Positions 1 to 8,230 of a stretch of 64,000 bases of DNA are shown one piece after another. Within the stretch, counting starts at the first letter, position 1. Each line of letters starts with the position of its first letter. Where the stretch lies: contig NZ_CP110341.1 of the NCBI RefSeq assembly GCF_026013965.1, positions 3,100,001 through 3,164,000 on the forward strand, read 5' to 3'. The DNA is from Brevibacterium sp. JSBI002 (GTDB taxonomy: Bacteria; Actinomycetota; Actinomycetes; Actinomycetales; Brevibacteriaceae). The notes beneath the pieces are model-generated. The model was not told the origin of the DNA. It made no database searches and saw only the letters and a program-made list of their open reading frames with translations. A program made the position numbers and the translations under genes.

Positions 1-389
1 GGTGCTCCGGCAGCAGCCGACAGCGCCTGTTGAGCCTCAGCACGGCGCGCGCCGACCTTCGGTCGATTGCCGATCACCTGAACGGAGATGTTTCCGATCT
101 CGAAGCCTGCCTTGCGGACGATGCGGGCCGCCTCGGCGAGCAGCACCGACCCGGAGGCGCCGGCGAATTCCGGACGGTCGACGCCGAAGTGCTCACCGAG
201 GTCGCCGAGTCCCGCGGCGGAGAACAGGGCGTCGCAGCAGGCGTGGGCGGCCACATCGGAGTCCGAGTGTCCTTCGAGTCCTCGTTCGCCCGGCCACAGC
301 AGTCCCGCAACCCACAGCTCACGTGCGGGATCGGCGGCGAAGGCATGGACATCGACGCCGGTGCCGATGCGGGGAATGACCTGATTCAT
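1..389 (-). CDS. ispF: 2-C-methyl-D-erythritol 2,4-cyclodiphosphate synthase, C-terminus cut by window edge
   Basis: This is the MEP-pathway enzyme that cyclises CDP-ME 2-phosphate to MEcPP in the cytoplasm. The ATG at 389 opens a reading frame with the family N-terminus: a metal-binding DVH at residues 13-15, then [11 protein letters not shown], whose His49 is the third metal ligand, and later [11 protein letters not shown]. Only about 129 of the usual 155-165 residues are inside the window, so the TTDGLG segment is missing. The ATG overlaps the ispD stop as ATGA, so the pair is translationally coupled. Metal-ligand assignments follow the known family; the rest is read directly. Confidence 0.93.
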   Translation of the reverse strand, partial: MNQVIPRIGTGVDVHAFAADPARELWVAGLLWPGERGLEGHSDSDVAAHACCDALFSAAGLGDLGEHFGVDRPEFAGASGSVLLAEAARIVRKAGFEIGNISVQVIGNRPKVGARRAEAQQALSAAAGA

Positions 390-1402
390 CGTGGCTCCTT
401 CGCCGAATCCGGCGCACCCGGTCCAGGGGCGACGGCTCCGTCACGCATTCGGGCGAGCTGTTCTGCGAGGACGAGGTCGAGCGGATAGGTGATCTTCAGC
501 GCCTCGTCGTCACCGTCGACGGCGACGACGTCGACGCCGAGGCGCTCGACGAGCCCCGCATCGTCCGTCGGCAGAGCACTGCCCTGCCGGTCGCTCCCAG
601 TCGTCGAGCCCGCACCCTCGATCAGGCCTGCACCATCTGCGGAGCCAGCCCCACCGGTCGGACCAACACCATGAGTAAATATTGGGCCGTCGGCGGCAAA
701 CTCGTCATGGGCCCGCCGGAGCACCTCGGCGCGGAACCCCTGAGGCGTCTGGACCCGTCGCAGCACGGCCCTGTCGAGGTCGCCCCGCACCACTTCACGC
801 GTGCCGGCGCCCACAGCGACGGCAAGATCCGGATTGTTGGGTCGATCCGCGGTGGTTTCAGCGCCAGAATCGCCGTGGATCGACCCAACAATTCCGTGGG
901 AAGCGCCCTCCGCGCCCGTGCCTGCCCCTGCGTTCGGTTCCGCACCGACGGCTGCGTGCGGAACGACCCTCCGCACGGTATCGACCATCGGCAGAACCGG
1001 AACGACCGCCTCGGCGCCGGAATGCAGCGCGGCGACCACTCGAGTGAACACATCGGACGGGGTCAGACACCTCGCCGCATCATGAACGAGAACGTATTCC
1101 GCATCGCGCTTAAGTTTCAAGGCAGTTTGCACCGAGGAATTGCGATCATTGCCACCCGCTACGGCTGTAATTGAAATTTCGCATTTCATCCGCGTAGCTG
1201 CTTCAGCGATTTCTTCTTGCGCCTGCAAAAGAAAATCCTCGGGAGCGGCCACCACGATTGCGGAGGCGACTCCCGAGGAGATGATCGTCTCGAGGCTGCG
1301 GGCCAGAAGGGTCCGTCCGTTCACACGGACGAAAGCCTTCGGCTCATTGCAACCCAGACGGGATCCCGACCCTGCAGCCGGGATGATGACACAGGTGCTC
1401 AG
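386..1402 (-). CDS. ispD: 2-C-methyl-D-erythritol 4-phosphate cytidylyltransferase with two large insertions
   Basis: This MEP-pathway enzyme transfers CMP from CTP to MEP. The nucleotide-binding motif [12 protein letters not shown] lies upstream of the first GTG (1324), so the real start must be earlier. The best candidate is CTG at 1402, overlapping the carD stop as CTGA; no ATG, GTG or TTG is available in frame. HDAAR (about 107-111), RVQTPQGF and TDDA are intact. The protein would be about 338 aa against 220-240 for the family. The excess lies in two Gly/Ala-rich inserts, about residues 147-204 and 240-278. The first contains the in-frame palindrome at 833-892. Function is secure; the start codon is not. 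Confidence 0.88.
   Translation of the reverse strand: MSTCVIIPAAGSGSRLGCNEPKAFVRVNGRTLLARSLETIISSGVASAIVVAAPEDFLLQAQEEIAEAATRMKCEISITAVAGGNDRNSSVQTALKLKRDAEYVLVHDAARCLTPSDVFTRVVAALHSGAEAVVPVLPMVDTVRRVVPHAAVGAEPNAGAGTGAEGASHGIVGSIHGDSGAETTADRPNNPDLAVAVGAGTREVVRGDLDRAVLRRVQTPQGFRAEVLRRAHDEFAADGPIFTHGVGPTGGAGSADGAGLIEGAGSTTGSDRQGSALPTDDAGLVERLGVDVVAVDGDDEALKITYPLDLVLAEQLARMRDGAVAPGPGAPDSAKEPR
833..892. repeat. Palindromic element, copy 1, inside ispD
   Basis: Two perfect 16-bp inverted arms (833-848 ATTGTTGGGTCGATCC, and 877-892) flank a 28-nt spacer. The element is read in frame through ispD as about 20 residues ([10 protein letters not shown] followed by [10 protein letters not shown]). A close relative lies at 62180-62239, with matching arms and about 20 of 28 spacer bases identical. 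A third element at 63676-63733 keeps the geometry. Confidence 0.8.
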
Positions 1403-1881
1403 GATGCGAGCACTTCGTCCAGCAGAGCTTCTGCTTCGGACTCTTCCTTCTTCTCGGCCAGTGCGAGTTCGGAGACGAGGATCTGGCGAGCCTTCGAGAG
1501 CATGCGCTTCTCACCGGTCGACAGGCCACGGTCCTGCTCTCGGCGCCAGAGGTCACGGACGACCTCTGCTACCTTGATGACGTCACCGGACTGGAGCTTC
1601 TCGACATTGGCCTTGTACCGACGGGACCAGTTCGCGGGCTCTTCGACGAATTCGGCACGCAGGACGTTGAAGACCTTCTCGACGCCTTCTTCACCGACGA
1701 CATCTCGCACACCGACCAGATCGCAGTTATCTGCCGGAACTTCGATCACGAGATCGCCATGGGCGACCTGGAGCTTGAGATACAGCTTCTCCTCACCTTT
1801 GATGGCACGTTTCTTGATTTCTTGGATTGTCGCTGCACCGTGATGTGGATAGACAACAGTGTCGCCGACCTGGAAACTCAT
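1399..1881 (-). CDS. carD: CarD family RNA polymerase-binding transcription regulator
   Basis: CarD binds the RNA polymerase beta subunit and stabilises open promoter complexes, especially at rRNA promoters. The 160-aa protein has the usual length. It begins with the Tudor-like RNAP-interaction domain ([17 protein letters not shown], then IEVPADN at 47-53). A helical DNA-binding domain follows, with the conserved Trp region [12 protein letters not shown] and the stretch [19 protein letters not shown] purine-rich GAAGAGAATATG precedes the ATG. It is the first gene of a carD-ispD-ispF operon, the same order as in mycobacteria. A possible -10, TAAACT, lies at 1917-1912 on the minus strand but has no convincing -35. 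Confidence 0.96.
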   Translation of the reverse strand: MSFQVGDTVVYPHHGAATIQEIKKRAIKGEEKLYLKLQVAHGDLVIEVPADNCDLVGVRDVVGEEGVEKVFNVLRAEFVEEPANWSRRYKANVEKLQSGDVIKVAEVVRDLWRREQDRGLSTGEKRMLSKARQILVSELALAEKKEESEAEALLDEVLAS

Positions 1882-2232
1882 ATTCTCTTCAAACCCCTTT
1901 CGCGGAATACCAGTTTACCATGAGGCTCGCCACAGAAATCGTTCAGGGTAGCGAATCTTCATGCTAGGCTCCGCCTCTGCCGCACGCCGTGATGACCCCG
2001 GCTGACGCCTCTGCCAGCGAGAACATCGGAGAGGGCGCATTGCCACGAGGCTCGGCATTCAACCTCGACCGAACGCGATGCGGGCCGATCTTCGCCGCCT
2101 CTTCACCGAAACTTCAACCGCGACGCGCCCGAGCGTCGCGGAACCTCGTCCACTCCGACCACCCGGTTCTACAGCGGGTCAAAAACCGGGTAGTATACAG
2201 ACTGATCTTGTATTGCCACTTCAAGGAGCATA
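1882..2232. promoter_or_regulatory. Divergent promoter region between carD and lpqE with two inverted repeats
   Basis: I see no gene in this 351-bp gap. It holds a perfect 9-bp stem with a 6-nt loop (CCGCGACGC at 2118-2126, GCGTCGCGG at 2133-2141). A second inverted repeat is ACCCGGTT at 2161-2168 with AACCGGGT at 2184-2191. The second repeat abuts a likely lpqE -10, TAGTAT (2191-2196), so it could be an operator. AAGGAG at 2223-2228 is the lpqE ribosome-binding site. These are sequence observations only; the regulator is unknown. Confidence 0.45.
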
Positions 2233-2796
2233 ATGAAACGGCACAACCGCGCGGCTCTCGCCGTTGCCGCACTCGCTCTCGTTATCCCCGTCAGCGGATG
2301 TGCAAGCCTGCTGTCTCCCCATCAGACCGCCGAATACCACTACAACGGCGGCGATGGAGCCTCGGGAGCCGTCGGCGACGTCGAGGTCCGTGGGCTCATG
2401 CTCATCACGGACGAGGAAGGCTCCGGTCCGGCGCAGCTGTTCTTCACCCTCATCAACAAGGGTGACTCCACCGCCAAGGTGTCCATCGAGGTCGCCGACA
2501 CCACGGTGAGCGAATCGATCAAGGCCGGCGACACCTTCGTCCAGGACCCGAAGAGCCCCGAGACCTCGTCCAAGGAAGTCGTCACCGTCGACAGCCTCAA
2601 GGCGAAGCCCGGCGACCTCGTCGACATCACCGTCAAGAACGGCGGCGACGAGAAGGTCGTCCAAACCCAGCTCCTCACCGATACCCTGCCGTACTACAAC
2701 GAGTACGTGCCCTCGGAATCGCCGTCCGAGTCCCCGTCGGACATGCCGACCGAGGACGCCGGCGCAGCAGAGGGAACCGCAACAGCCAACGGCTGA
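2233..2796 (+). CDS. lpqE: LpqE-like lipoprotein (PCu(A)C/DUF461-type)
   Basis: This is a secreted, lipid-anchored protein of 187 aa. It has a basic N-terminus, a hydrophobic core and the lipobox VSGC with Cys23 as the modified residue. A beta-rich domain follows (EVRGLMLITDEEGSG, AQLFFTLINKGD, DLVDITVKNGG). The C-terminal tail is rich in Pro, Ser and Glu, with SESPSESPSD repeats. Its position divergent from carD matches lpqE in mycobacteria, which supports the name more than sequence identity does. PCu(A)C domains are linked to copper handling, but I do not see a clear HxnM metal motif, so metal binding is unproven. AAGGAG sits 4-5 bp before the ATG. Confidence 0.75.
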   Translation: MKRHNRAALAVAALALVIPVSGCASLLSPHQTAEYHYNGGDGASGAVGDVEVRGLMLITDEEGSGPAQLFFTLINKGDSTAKVSIEVADTTVSESIKAGDTFVQDPKSPETSSKEVVTVDSLKAKPGDLVDITVKNGGDEKVVQTQLLTDTLPYYNEYVPSESPSESPSDMPTEDAGAAEGTATANG

Positions 2797-2839
2797 TCCG
2801 TCTTCCTCAAGCACCGGGACCAGTCCCGCGCGAGAGCAC

Positions 2840-2876
2840 AGAAGGAGCCGCTCACTTCAAGTGAGCGGCTCCTTCT
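2840..2876. terminator. Bidirectional terminator between lpqE and regX3
   Basis: A perfect 18-bp stem (2840-2857 with 2859-2876) has a one-base centre and lies between two convergent genes. GC-rich hairpins like this serve both directions. Confidence 0.8.
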
Positions 2877-2967
2877 GCATTCACGTCCGGCCAGCCGATT
2901 CCGATCTCACGAACCCGGCCTCACGAACCTGGCCGGCATCCACCGACCTCGCCGATCAGAATCCCCG

Positions 2968-3013
2968 GGCTTCGCCGGATGGCGTCCTCAGGCTTCGCCG
3001 GATCGCGCCCTCA
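2968..3013. repeat. 23-bp tandem duplication at the regX3 3' end
   Basis: Two copies of GGCTTCGCCGGAT-x-GCG-x-CCTCA (2968-2990 and 2991-3013) differ at two positions. The second copy includes the regX3 stop codon, so the duplication probably copied the gene's end into the spacer. Confidence 0.6.
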
Positions 3014-3694
3014 AGCTTCGAACTTGTATCCGAGGCCCCGCACCGTGGTGAGCAGACGCGGCTCCGAGGGGTCCTCCTCGATCTTCGCGCGCAGTCGCTT
3101 GACGTGGACGTCGAGCGTCTTCGTATCGCCTACGTAGTCTTCGCCCCAGATCCGGTCGATGAGCTGACCACGGGTCATCACGCGGCCGGAGTTGCGCACG
3201 AGGATTTCGAGCAGTTCGAACTCCTTGAGCGGCATGGACTGCTCTTCACCACGCACGGACACGACGTGGCGCTCGACGTCGATGCGCACTCCCCCGGCCT
3301 CGAGCACGGACTCGTCCTCGAATTCCTCAGTCTCGACATTGCGGCGCAGCACCGCCCGCACGCGAGCCAGCAGCTCACGTGAGGAGTACGGCTTCGTCAC
3401 ATAGTCATCGGCGCCGAGTTCGAGCCCCACTACCTTGTCGATCTCCGAATCCTTGGCCGTGAGCATAATGATCGGCACATTGGACTTCGCCCGCAGCTCG
3501 CGGCACACCTCGGTGCCGGAGGCGCCGGGCAGCATGAGGTCGAGCAGGACCAGATCGGCGCCGGTGCGGTCGAACTCCGCCAGAGCCTTGAGCCCGTCAT
3601 CGGCGACCGTCACCTCGTACCCTTCCTTACCGAGCAGGTACGACAGCGGGTCCGAGAACGAATCTTCGTCCTCGACAAGCAGAATACGAGTCAC
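3011..3694 (-). CDS. regX3: Phosphate-responsive response regulator RegX3
   Basis: This OmpR-family response regulator is phosphorylated by SenX3 and binds DNA in phosphate-regulated promoters. The 227-aa protein has a receiver domain (acidic pocket E9/D10, phospho-acceptor D52 in LLDLMLPG, T78, K100) and a C-terminal winged helix ending in the typical TVRGLGYKFEA. The GTG start at 3694 is preceded by AAAGGAAG at good spacing. It lies 31 bp downstream of the senX3 stop as read. A different senX3 frame would overlap the GTG as GTGA. The order gpmA, senX3, regX3 is kept in mycobacteria, with phoU added here. Confidence 0.95.
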   Translation of the reverse strand: MTRILLVEDEDSFSDPLSYLLGKEGYEVTVADDGLKALAEFDRTGADLVLLDLMLPGASGTEVCRELRAKSNVPIIMLTAKDSEIDKVVGLELGADDYVTKPYSSRELLARVRAVLRRNVETEEFEDESVLEAGGVRIDVERHVVSVRGEEQSMPLKEFELLEILVRNSGRVMTRGQLIDRIWGEDYVGDTKTLDVHVKRLRAKIEEDPSEPRLLTTVRGLGYKFEA

Positions 3695-3725
3695 GTTGTG
3701 AGCTTCCTTTGTTCGCTTTCTTCGG

Positions 3726-5048
3726 TCAGATCCTTGGGTGAGTCGGCGGTCGCCCCGCCGCCTCCATTATCACCGGAGGACGCGTCGTTGTCGCCGACCG
3801 GGTCGTCCGCGCCGGACGCGGCGGTTCCGCGCCCGTCGTCATCCGCCGAGGCGGTCCCGGTCGAATCCGCGGAATGTTCGATGAGGACCCGGCCGGGGCC
3901 GAATCGGTGGCGGAGGCATCGGTCGCAGTTCCCGCCAACGGGAGCACGATCGTGAACGTCGATCCCTTGTTCAACCGGCTCCACACACGCACTTCTCCGC
4001 CGTGGGTGGCGACGATGTGCTTGACGATGCTCAGCCCCAGCCCTGTGCCGCCGGTGATCCGGGAGCGTGCCGGGTCCACGCGGTAGAAGCGTTCGAAGAC
4101 GCGCTCGGTGTCCTGGGCGGTCATGCCGATGCCCTGATCGGTCACGGCGATCTCGATGCGCTCGTCGACGAGGTCGACCCCGACTCCGACGCGGGTTCCC
4201 TCCGGCGAATAATTCACAGCATTGTCGATGAGGTTGCGGACCGCGTTGACGAGCAGTTCGTAGTTGCCCTCGATGAGCAGATCGCTCGGCGGGGAGACCT
4301 CGATATGGATGTTCTTGCCTTCCGCCCCGGTCCGGGCACGGTCAGCGGCATCGTCGACCACCTCGGCGACGGAGATGTTCTCGGTCGTCGCGGGAGCGGC
4401 GTGGTCCTGGACGCGGGAGAGGTCGATGATCTCCTGCACGAGCTGGGTCAGCCGCTTCGACTCCCGCTGCATCCGCCCGCCGAAGCGTTCGACCGCGGCC
4501 GGATCGTCGGCGAAGTCGGTGACCGCCTCGGCGAGCAGGGCCATCGCACCGATCGGAGTCTTGAGCTCATGGGAGACGTTGGCGACGAAGTCCCGGCGGA
4601 CGGCGTCGACGCGCTTGGATTCGGTCTGATCGTCACAGAGGACGAGGACGAAGGAGGTGCCCAAGGGAGCGACGCGGGCGTGGAGGTAGCGGAGCACGGA
4701 ATCGGAGTTCTCCCGTGTCTGCTCGAGGTCGATCTCTTCGATGAGACCGCGTGCACGAACGCGGCCGACGACACGCAGCATCTCGGGCGATGCCAGGGAA
4801 TGACCTCTGACCAGGCCGAACGTATATGCGGCCGGGGACGCCTTGACGACATCGTCACCGGCGTCGATGACGATCGCGGCCGAGGGCAGGACGGCCAGCA
4901 CCTCGGCGATGCCTTCGGGCAGGTCGTCTTCGGAATGCAGATCGGCAGCATCGCGGGAGCGTTCGCTGAATCGGAACGCAAGAATTCCCGCTATACCCAG
5001 GCCCAGGCCGACGACGCCGGTCAGGACCGCCACTACTAAGAGATCCAC
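3726..5048 (-). CDS. senX3: Phosphate sensor histidine kinase SenX3 (probably frameshifted tail)
   Basis: This membrane histidine kinase partners RegX3 in phosphate sensing together with PhoU and Pst. The 440-aa protein has an N-terminal membrane segment (about 3-26), a PAS-like region (50-140), an H-box with His160 in ANVSHELKTPIGA, an N-box at about 272-276, G1 DQGIGM at 304-309 and G2 GGTGLGLS at 333-340. The start is GTG at 5048. After residue about 390 the frame gives an odd Arg/Pro-rich tail. One base earlier in a G-run near 3890-3900, another frame gives an acidic Ser/Asp-rich tail ending in TGA over the regX3 GTG, which is more like neighbouring genes. Confidence 0.93.
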   Translation of the reverse strand: MDLLVVAVLTGVVGLGLGIAGILAFRFSERSRDAADLHSEDDLPEGIAEVLAVLPSAAIVIDAGDDVVKASPAAYTFGLVRGHSLASPEMLRVVGRVRARGLIEEIDLEQTRENSDSVLRYLHARVAPLGTSFVLVLCDDQTESKRVDAVRRDFVANVSHELKTPIGAMALLAEAVTDFADDPAAVERFGGRMQRESKRLTQLVQEIIDLSRVQDHAAPATTENISVAEVVDDAADRARTGAEGKNIHIEVSPPSDLLIEGNYELLVNAVRNLIDNAVNYSPEGTRVGVGVDLVDERIEIAVTDQGIGMTAQDTERVFERFYRVDPARSRITGGTGLGLSIVKHIVATHGGEVRVWSRLNKGSTFTIVLPLAGTATDASATDSAPAGSSSNIPRIRPGPPRRMTTGAEPPRPARTTRSATTTRPPVIMEAAGRPPTHPRI

Positions 5049-5090
5049 AGCCTCAAGCTTAGGCGGTGTCTACCGTCCCGGCGCACCGAA

Positions 5091-5154
5091 TTCACTTCTG
5101 CTGGCAGTATTTGCCGAGGAATTCACCTTCTCGTCTGGAGTAGTTCACTCGATC
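5091..5154. promoter_or_regulatory. Candidate PHO-box repeats between senX3 and phoU
   Basis: TTCAC occurs at 5091, 5122 and 5144. The last two lie 22 bp apart (two 11-bp units), with a weak third unit between them. Streptomyces-type PhoP boxes are direct 11-bp repeats beginning GTTCACC. The repeats lie in the 267-bp divergent promoter region of senX3 and phoU, so autoregulation by RegX3 or a PhoP is plausible but unproven. Confidence 0.35.
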
Positions 5155-5315
5155 GTGCGATGCTGACGTCTGTGTGCCTGCGTTCCCCGTCGTTCCCACC
5201 TTCCGCTTTCCCCCGCTGAGAGTGCGGACCGGAAGCGCCGGCACTCCTCAAGACACCAAGCACCGCCGACAGTCACTCCAGATTGTCACAATCGAGAGTT
5301 AAGGAACCGCAGTTC

Positions 5316-5978
5316 ATGCGCGAAGTCTTCAGAAACGAATTGGACGACCTGGCCACCCAGCTGGTCGGCATGTCCACCAAGGTCCTCGACGCCATCCGCC
5401 TGGCCAACCAGGCGCTGCATTCGAATGATCTCGAGCTGGCCGAGAAGGTCATCGAGGCCGACTCCGTCATCGACAATATGCAGTTCGCCCTCGATCAGCA
5501 GGCCGCCGAGATGCTCGCCCTGCAGGCTCCGGTGGCCGCAGATCTGCGCGCCGTCATCGGCTCACTGCGGATGTCCGCATCCCTCGAGCGCATGGGCGAC
5601 CTCGCCCGTCATATCGCACAGCAGGTGCGCATCCGCTATCCGGAGTCCGCGATCCCCGAGGCCTTCGAATCGGTGTTCGCACGGATGGGCGAGTCCGGTG
5701 AGAAGATCGCCGAGGCGACGCAGAGCCTGCTCTCGAATCCCGGCCTGTCCGATGTGCCCACGATCAACTCCATCGACGAGGAGCTCGACGAACTCCACCT
5801 GAGCGTGTTCGGGAAGCTCGGCGAAGCTCCCGCCGGTTCGCTGGCTCCCCGTCATATCGCCGATGTCACCCTGCTCTCGCGCTACTACGAGCGTTTCGGT
5901 GATCACGCAGTGTCCGTGTCGCAGAAGGTCGAGTACCTTCTCACCGGAAACTGGGAACCCTACCTGTCGAAGAAGTAG
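5316..5978 (+). CDS. phoU: Phosphate transport regulator PhoU
   Basis: PhoU links the state of the Pst importer to the phosphate sensor kinase and keeps the pho response off when phosphate is plentiful. The 220-aa all-helical protein has two PhoU repeats, each with the conserved metal-binding pattern: LRAVIGSLRMSASLERMGD about 78-96 and SRYYERFGDHAVSVSQ about 195-210. The start is ATG 5316 with AAGGAA nine bases before; an in-frame TTG at 5283 is less likely. It is divergent from senX3-regX3, while pstSCAB is over 50 kb away. Confidence 0.94.
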   Translation: MREVFRNELDDLATQLVGMSTKVLDAIRLANQALHSNDLELAEKVIEADSVIDNMQFALDQQAAEMLALQAPVAADLRAVIGSLRMSASLERMGDLARHIAQQVRIRYPESAIPEAFESVFARMGESGEKIAEATQSLLSNPGLSDVPTINSIDEELDELHLSVFGKLGEAPAGSLAPRHIADVTLLSRYYERFGDHAVSVSQKVEYLLTGNWEPYLSKK

Positions 5979-6007
5979 GGATCGGGCTCTACGAAGCACG
6001 AATCCAC

Positions 6008-6038
6008 CGAAGCGCCCCGACACTGTCGGGGCGCTTCG
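6008..6038. terminator. Terminator after phoU
   Basis: A perfect 15-bp stem (6008-6022 with 6024-6038) lies in the gap between phoU and the convergent transporter remnant, without a long T-tract. Confidence 0.8.
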
Positions 6039-6039
6039 C

Positions 6040-6465
6040 CTATCTGGAGGCCGAGACCTCTTTCGGCAGCTGACTGACGACGACCTTGCGGCGTGGTCTG
6101 GGCCCGTTCTTGATACCGCGGGCCAGGGTCTTGAGCACTCCCGTGGTCACGGCGACGCCGAGGAGCAGCAGGACTCCGCCGATGAGTTCTGCGATGCTCG
6201 GGCGGTCTCCGAGCACGATCCAGGCGGAGATCACCCCGATCGGCGGGACGAGCAGGGAGAACGGCGCAACCTGCGAAGCCGGGAAGCGAGCGAGCAGCGA
6301 GTTCCAGATGACATAGCCGACCAGCGATGCCAAGCCGGCGGTGTAGACGACCGAGGCCACGACACCGCAGCTCGGGTGCGTGAGTGCGTTGGCCACCTCG
6401 GTGGGTCCGTCGATGAGCATCGACAGTGCGACCATCGGAATCGGAACGACGAGGGCCGACCAACT
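6040..6465 (-). pseudogene. EamA/DMT transporter remnant (C-terminal half)
   Basis: Only the second half of an EamA-type drug/metabolite transporter remains. Homology-like sequence runs from WSALVVPIPMVALS through four or five hydrophobic segments (TAGLASLVGYVIWNSLL, SLLVPPIGVISAWIVLG, ELIGGVLLLLGVAV) to a normal-looking basic C-terminus. About 140 residues remain of the usual 290-310. The frame stops resembling the family at about 6463, exactly where LysR-like sequence begins on the other strand. A deletion across a divergent promoter explains both truncations. An ATG at 6435 could start a short product, but no ribosome-binding site is evident. Confidence 0.75.
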
Positions 6466-7236
6466 GAGCGGACGGGCCGCGGCATCGCGCTGACACCGGT
6501 GGGCCGGGAGCTCAGCCGACGCGGGTCCGGGCTGCTGGAGGAGCTGGAGAGTCTGGAGACCGCGGCCCGAGCGCAGTCAGGTGAGCCGCGGGGGCGGATC
6601 ACGGTCGGCGGGTTCTCGACGGGGATCCGCGGACTGCTCGTACCCGCGCTGCCGCGGTTGGCCGCCTCGGCGCCGGAGCTGACGGTGTCGAACTTCGAGG
6701 AGGAGCCGGATGAGCTCATCGAAATGGTCACGGCCGGCAGGATCGACGCCTCCCTCGTCTTCGGCTGGGATTCGTCCTCGCTCCACCTGCCCGCGACGCT
6801 GATCTCGGAGACGATCACCGTGGATCGGGCCGATATCGTCATGCACCGGGATCATCATCTGGCCGCCTGCACCGAGGTGACCCGCAGCGATCTGCTCGGC
6901 TAGATGTTCGTGTCGGCTCCGCGCAATGCCGTGTGCCATCGCTGGCTGACAGCGCTGTTCGAGGAGCTGGGCAGCAAGCCGCAGATCGACTATTGGGCCA
7001 TCGAATACGACACGCAGATCGAATTCGTCCGAGCCGTCGGGGTGTTGGCCCTCGTGCCGCGATTGGGCAGGCCGCACCTGCCTGCCGATGTCGTGGCGGT
7101 GCCGCTCGATGATCCGAGCATTGCCCGCGGGATCTCACTGGTCTGGCGGAAATCGATGTCGCCCTCCCCCGCCATCGCCTTTCTGCTCGAAGAGATGAAG
7201 GCGATCGCTGGGAAGGCCGACACGATCAGTGCCTGA
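6466..7236 (+). pseudogene. LysR-family regulator remnant: no HTH, in-frame TAG
   Basis: The frame begins inside the HTH-linker region (ERTGRGIALTPVG, typical of LysR residues about 50-65), so the DNA-binding helix is missing. The effector domain continues normally (GRITVGGF, RIDASLVFGWDSS) until a TAG at 6901-6903. It resumes in the same frame with MFVSAPRNAVCHRW and runs to 7236, with ARAVGVLAL-like LysR ligand-domain features. The nonsense codon and the lost N-terminus mean no working regulator is made. Divergent LysR-EamA pairs are common, so the intact pair was probably such a unit. Confidence 0.8.
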
Positions 7237-7319
7237 GTGGGGCCGGGATTCGGTGTCCGAGTTCTGTCTCGACGCCCGAGTCCGAACGGATCCCGCCCCG
7301 TCTGCGGTGGGGCCGGGGC

Positions 7320-8063
7320 TCAGCGTCCCTGGTTGGCGACTTGGCCGATCGCTGCCGCGGCCGCCTCGGCGTCGAGGTAGGTGCCGCCGGGAGTGACCGG
7401 GGTGAAATCCTCGGTGAGTTCGTAGTGCAGCGGAATGCCGGTGGGGATATTCAGCCCCGTGATGTCGGCATCGGAGATCCCGTCGAGGTGCTTGACCAGT
7501 GCGCGCAGCGAGTTGCCGTGGGCGGCCACGAGCACGGTCTTGCCGACGGTGAGTTCGGGCACGAGGGTGTCGTACCAGTAGGGCAGGAGGCGGTCGATGA
7601 CGTCGGCGAGGCATTCGGTGCGGGGCAGCGCATCACCGAGGTTGGCGTAGCGGGCTTCACCGGCCTGCGAGAATTCCGAGCTGTCGGCCAGGGCCGGAGG
7701 CGGGGTGTCGAAGGAGCGGCGCCAGGTCATGAACTGCTCTTCACCGAACTCGTCGCGGATCTCCTTCTTGTTCTTGCCCTGCAGTGCGCCGTAGTGGCGT
7801 TCATTGAGGCGCCAGCTGCGGTGGACGTCGAGCCAGGACAGATCCGCTGCCTCGAGTGCGATGTTTGCGGTCAGGATCGCACGCTTGAGCCGCGAGGTGT
7901 AGACGACATCGGGGATGAGGTCTTTCTCGCGCAGCAGTTCGCCGGCACGCTTGCCTTCGGCACGGCCTTTGTCCGTGAGGGTCACGTCGACCCAACCGGT
8001 GAACAGATTCTTCTGGTTCCATTCGCTTTCGCCGTGGCGCAGCAGGATGAGGTTATACGTCAT
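7320..8063 (-). CDS. gpmA: 2,3-bisphosphoglycerate-dependent phosphoglycerate mutase
   Basis: This cytoplasmic glycolytic enzyme interconverts 3- and 2-phosphoglycerate through a phosphohistidine. The 247-aa protein has [10 protein letters not shown] with catalytic His10, E88 in [12 protein letters not shown], and the second His182 in [10 protein letters not shown], all at the expected spacing. The Ala-rich end ([15 protein letters not shown]) is a normal variant. The ATG at 8063 is the only sensible start. Its neighbourhood with senX3-regX3 and mshA-YbjN matches the mycobacterial gpm1 locus, although the LysR/EamA remnant now separates it from phoU. Confidence 0.95.
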   Translation of the reverse strand: MTYNLILLRHGESEWNQKNLFTGWVDVTLTDKGRAEGKRAGELLREKDLIPDVVYTSRLKRAILTANIALEAADLSWLDVHRSWRLNERHYGALQGKNKKEIRDEFGEEQFMTWRRSFDTPPPALADSSEFSQAGEARYANLGDALPRTECLADVIDRLLPYWYDTLVPELTVGKTVLVAAHGNSLRALVKHLDGISDADITGLNIPTGIPLHYELTEDFTPVTPGGTYLDAEAAAAAIGQVANQGR

Positions 8064-8230
8064 GGCTCCATTTTGACACGACCGTTCAGCCGGAGCCGCC
8101 GATGCCCGTCATCGCCACTGGCCTCCTCCTGCGATGGCCCGCCGACGCCCCGCCGCTCCTCATCGCCGATCGGGTCTCAATTTGTGGGCATGTGTCTCAA
8201 ATGACAAAATCGTCGGAGTAGCCTGGACCT

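Noticed and set aside
3691..3984. 97-codon minus-strand frame overlapping senX3
   Set aside because: Not a separate gene; its second half is the probable intended senX3 tail (see the senX3 finding).
5283..5315. TTG start for phoU
   Set aside because: Has no ribosome-binding site; ATG 5316 has AAGGAA at proper distance and matches the family start.
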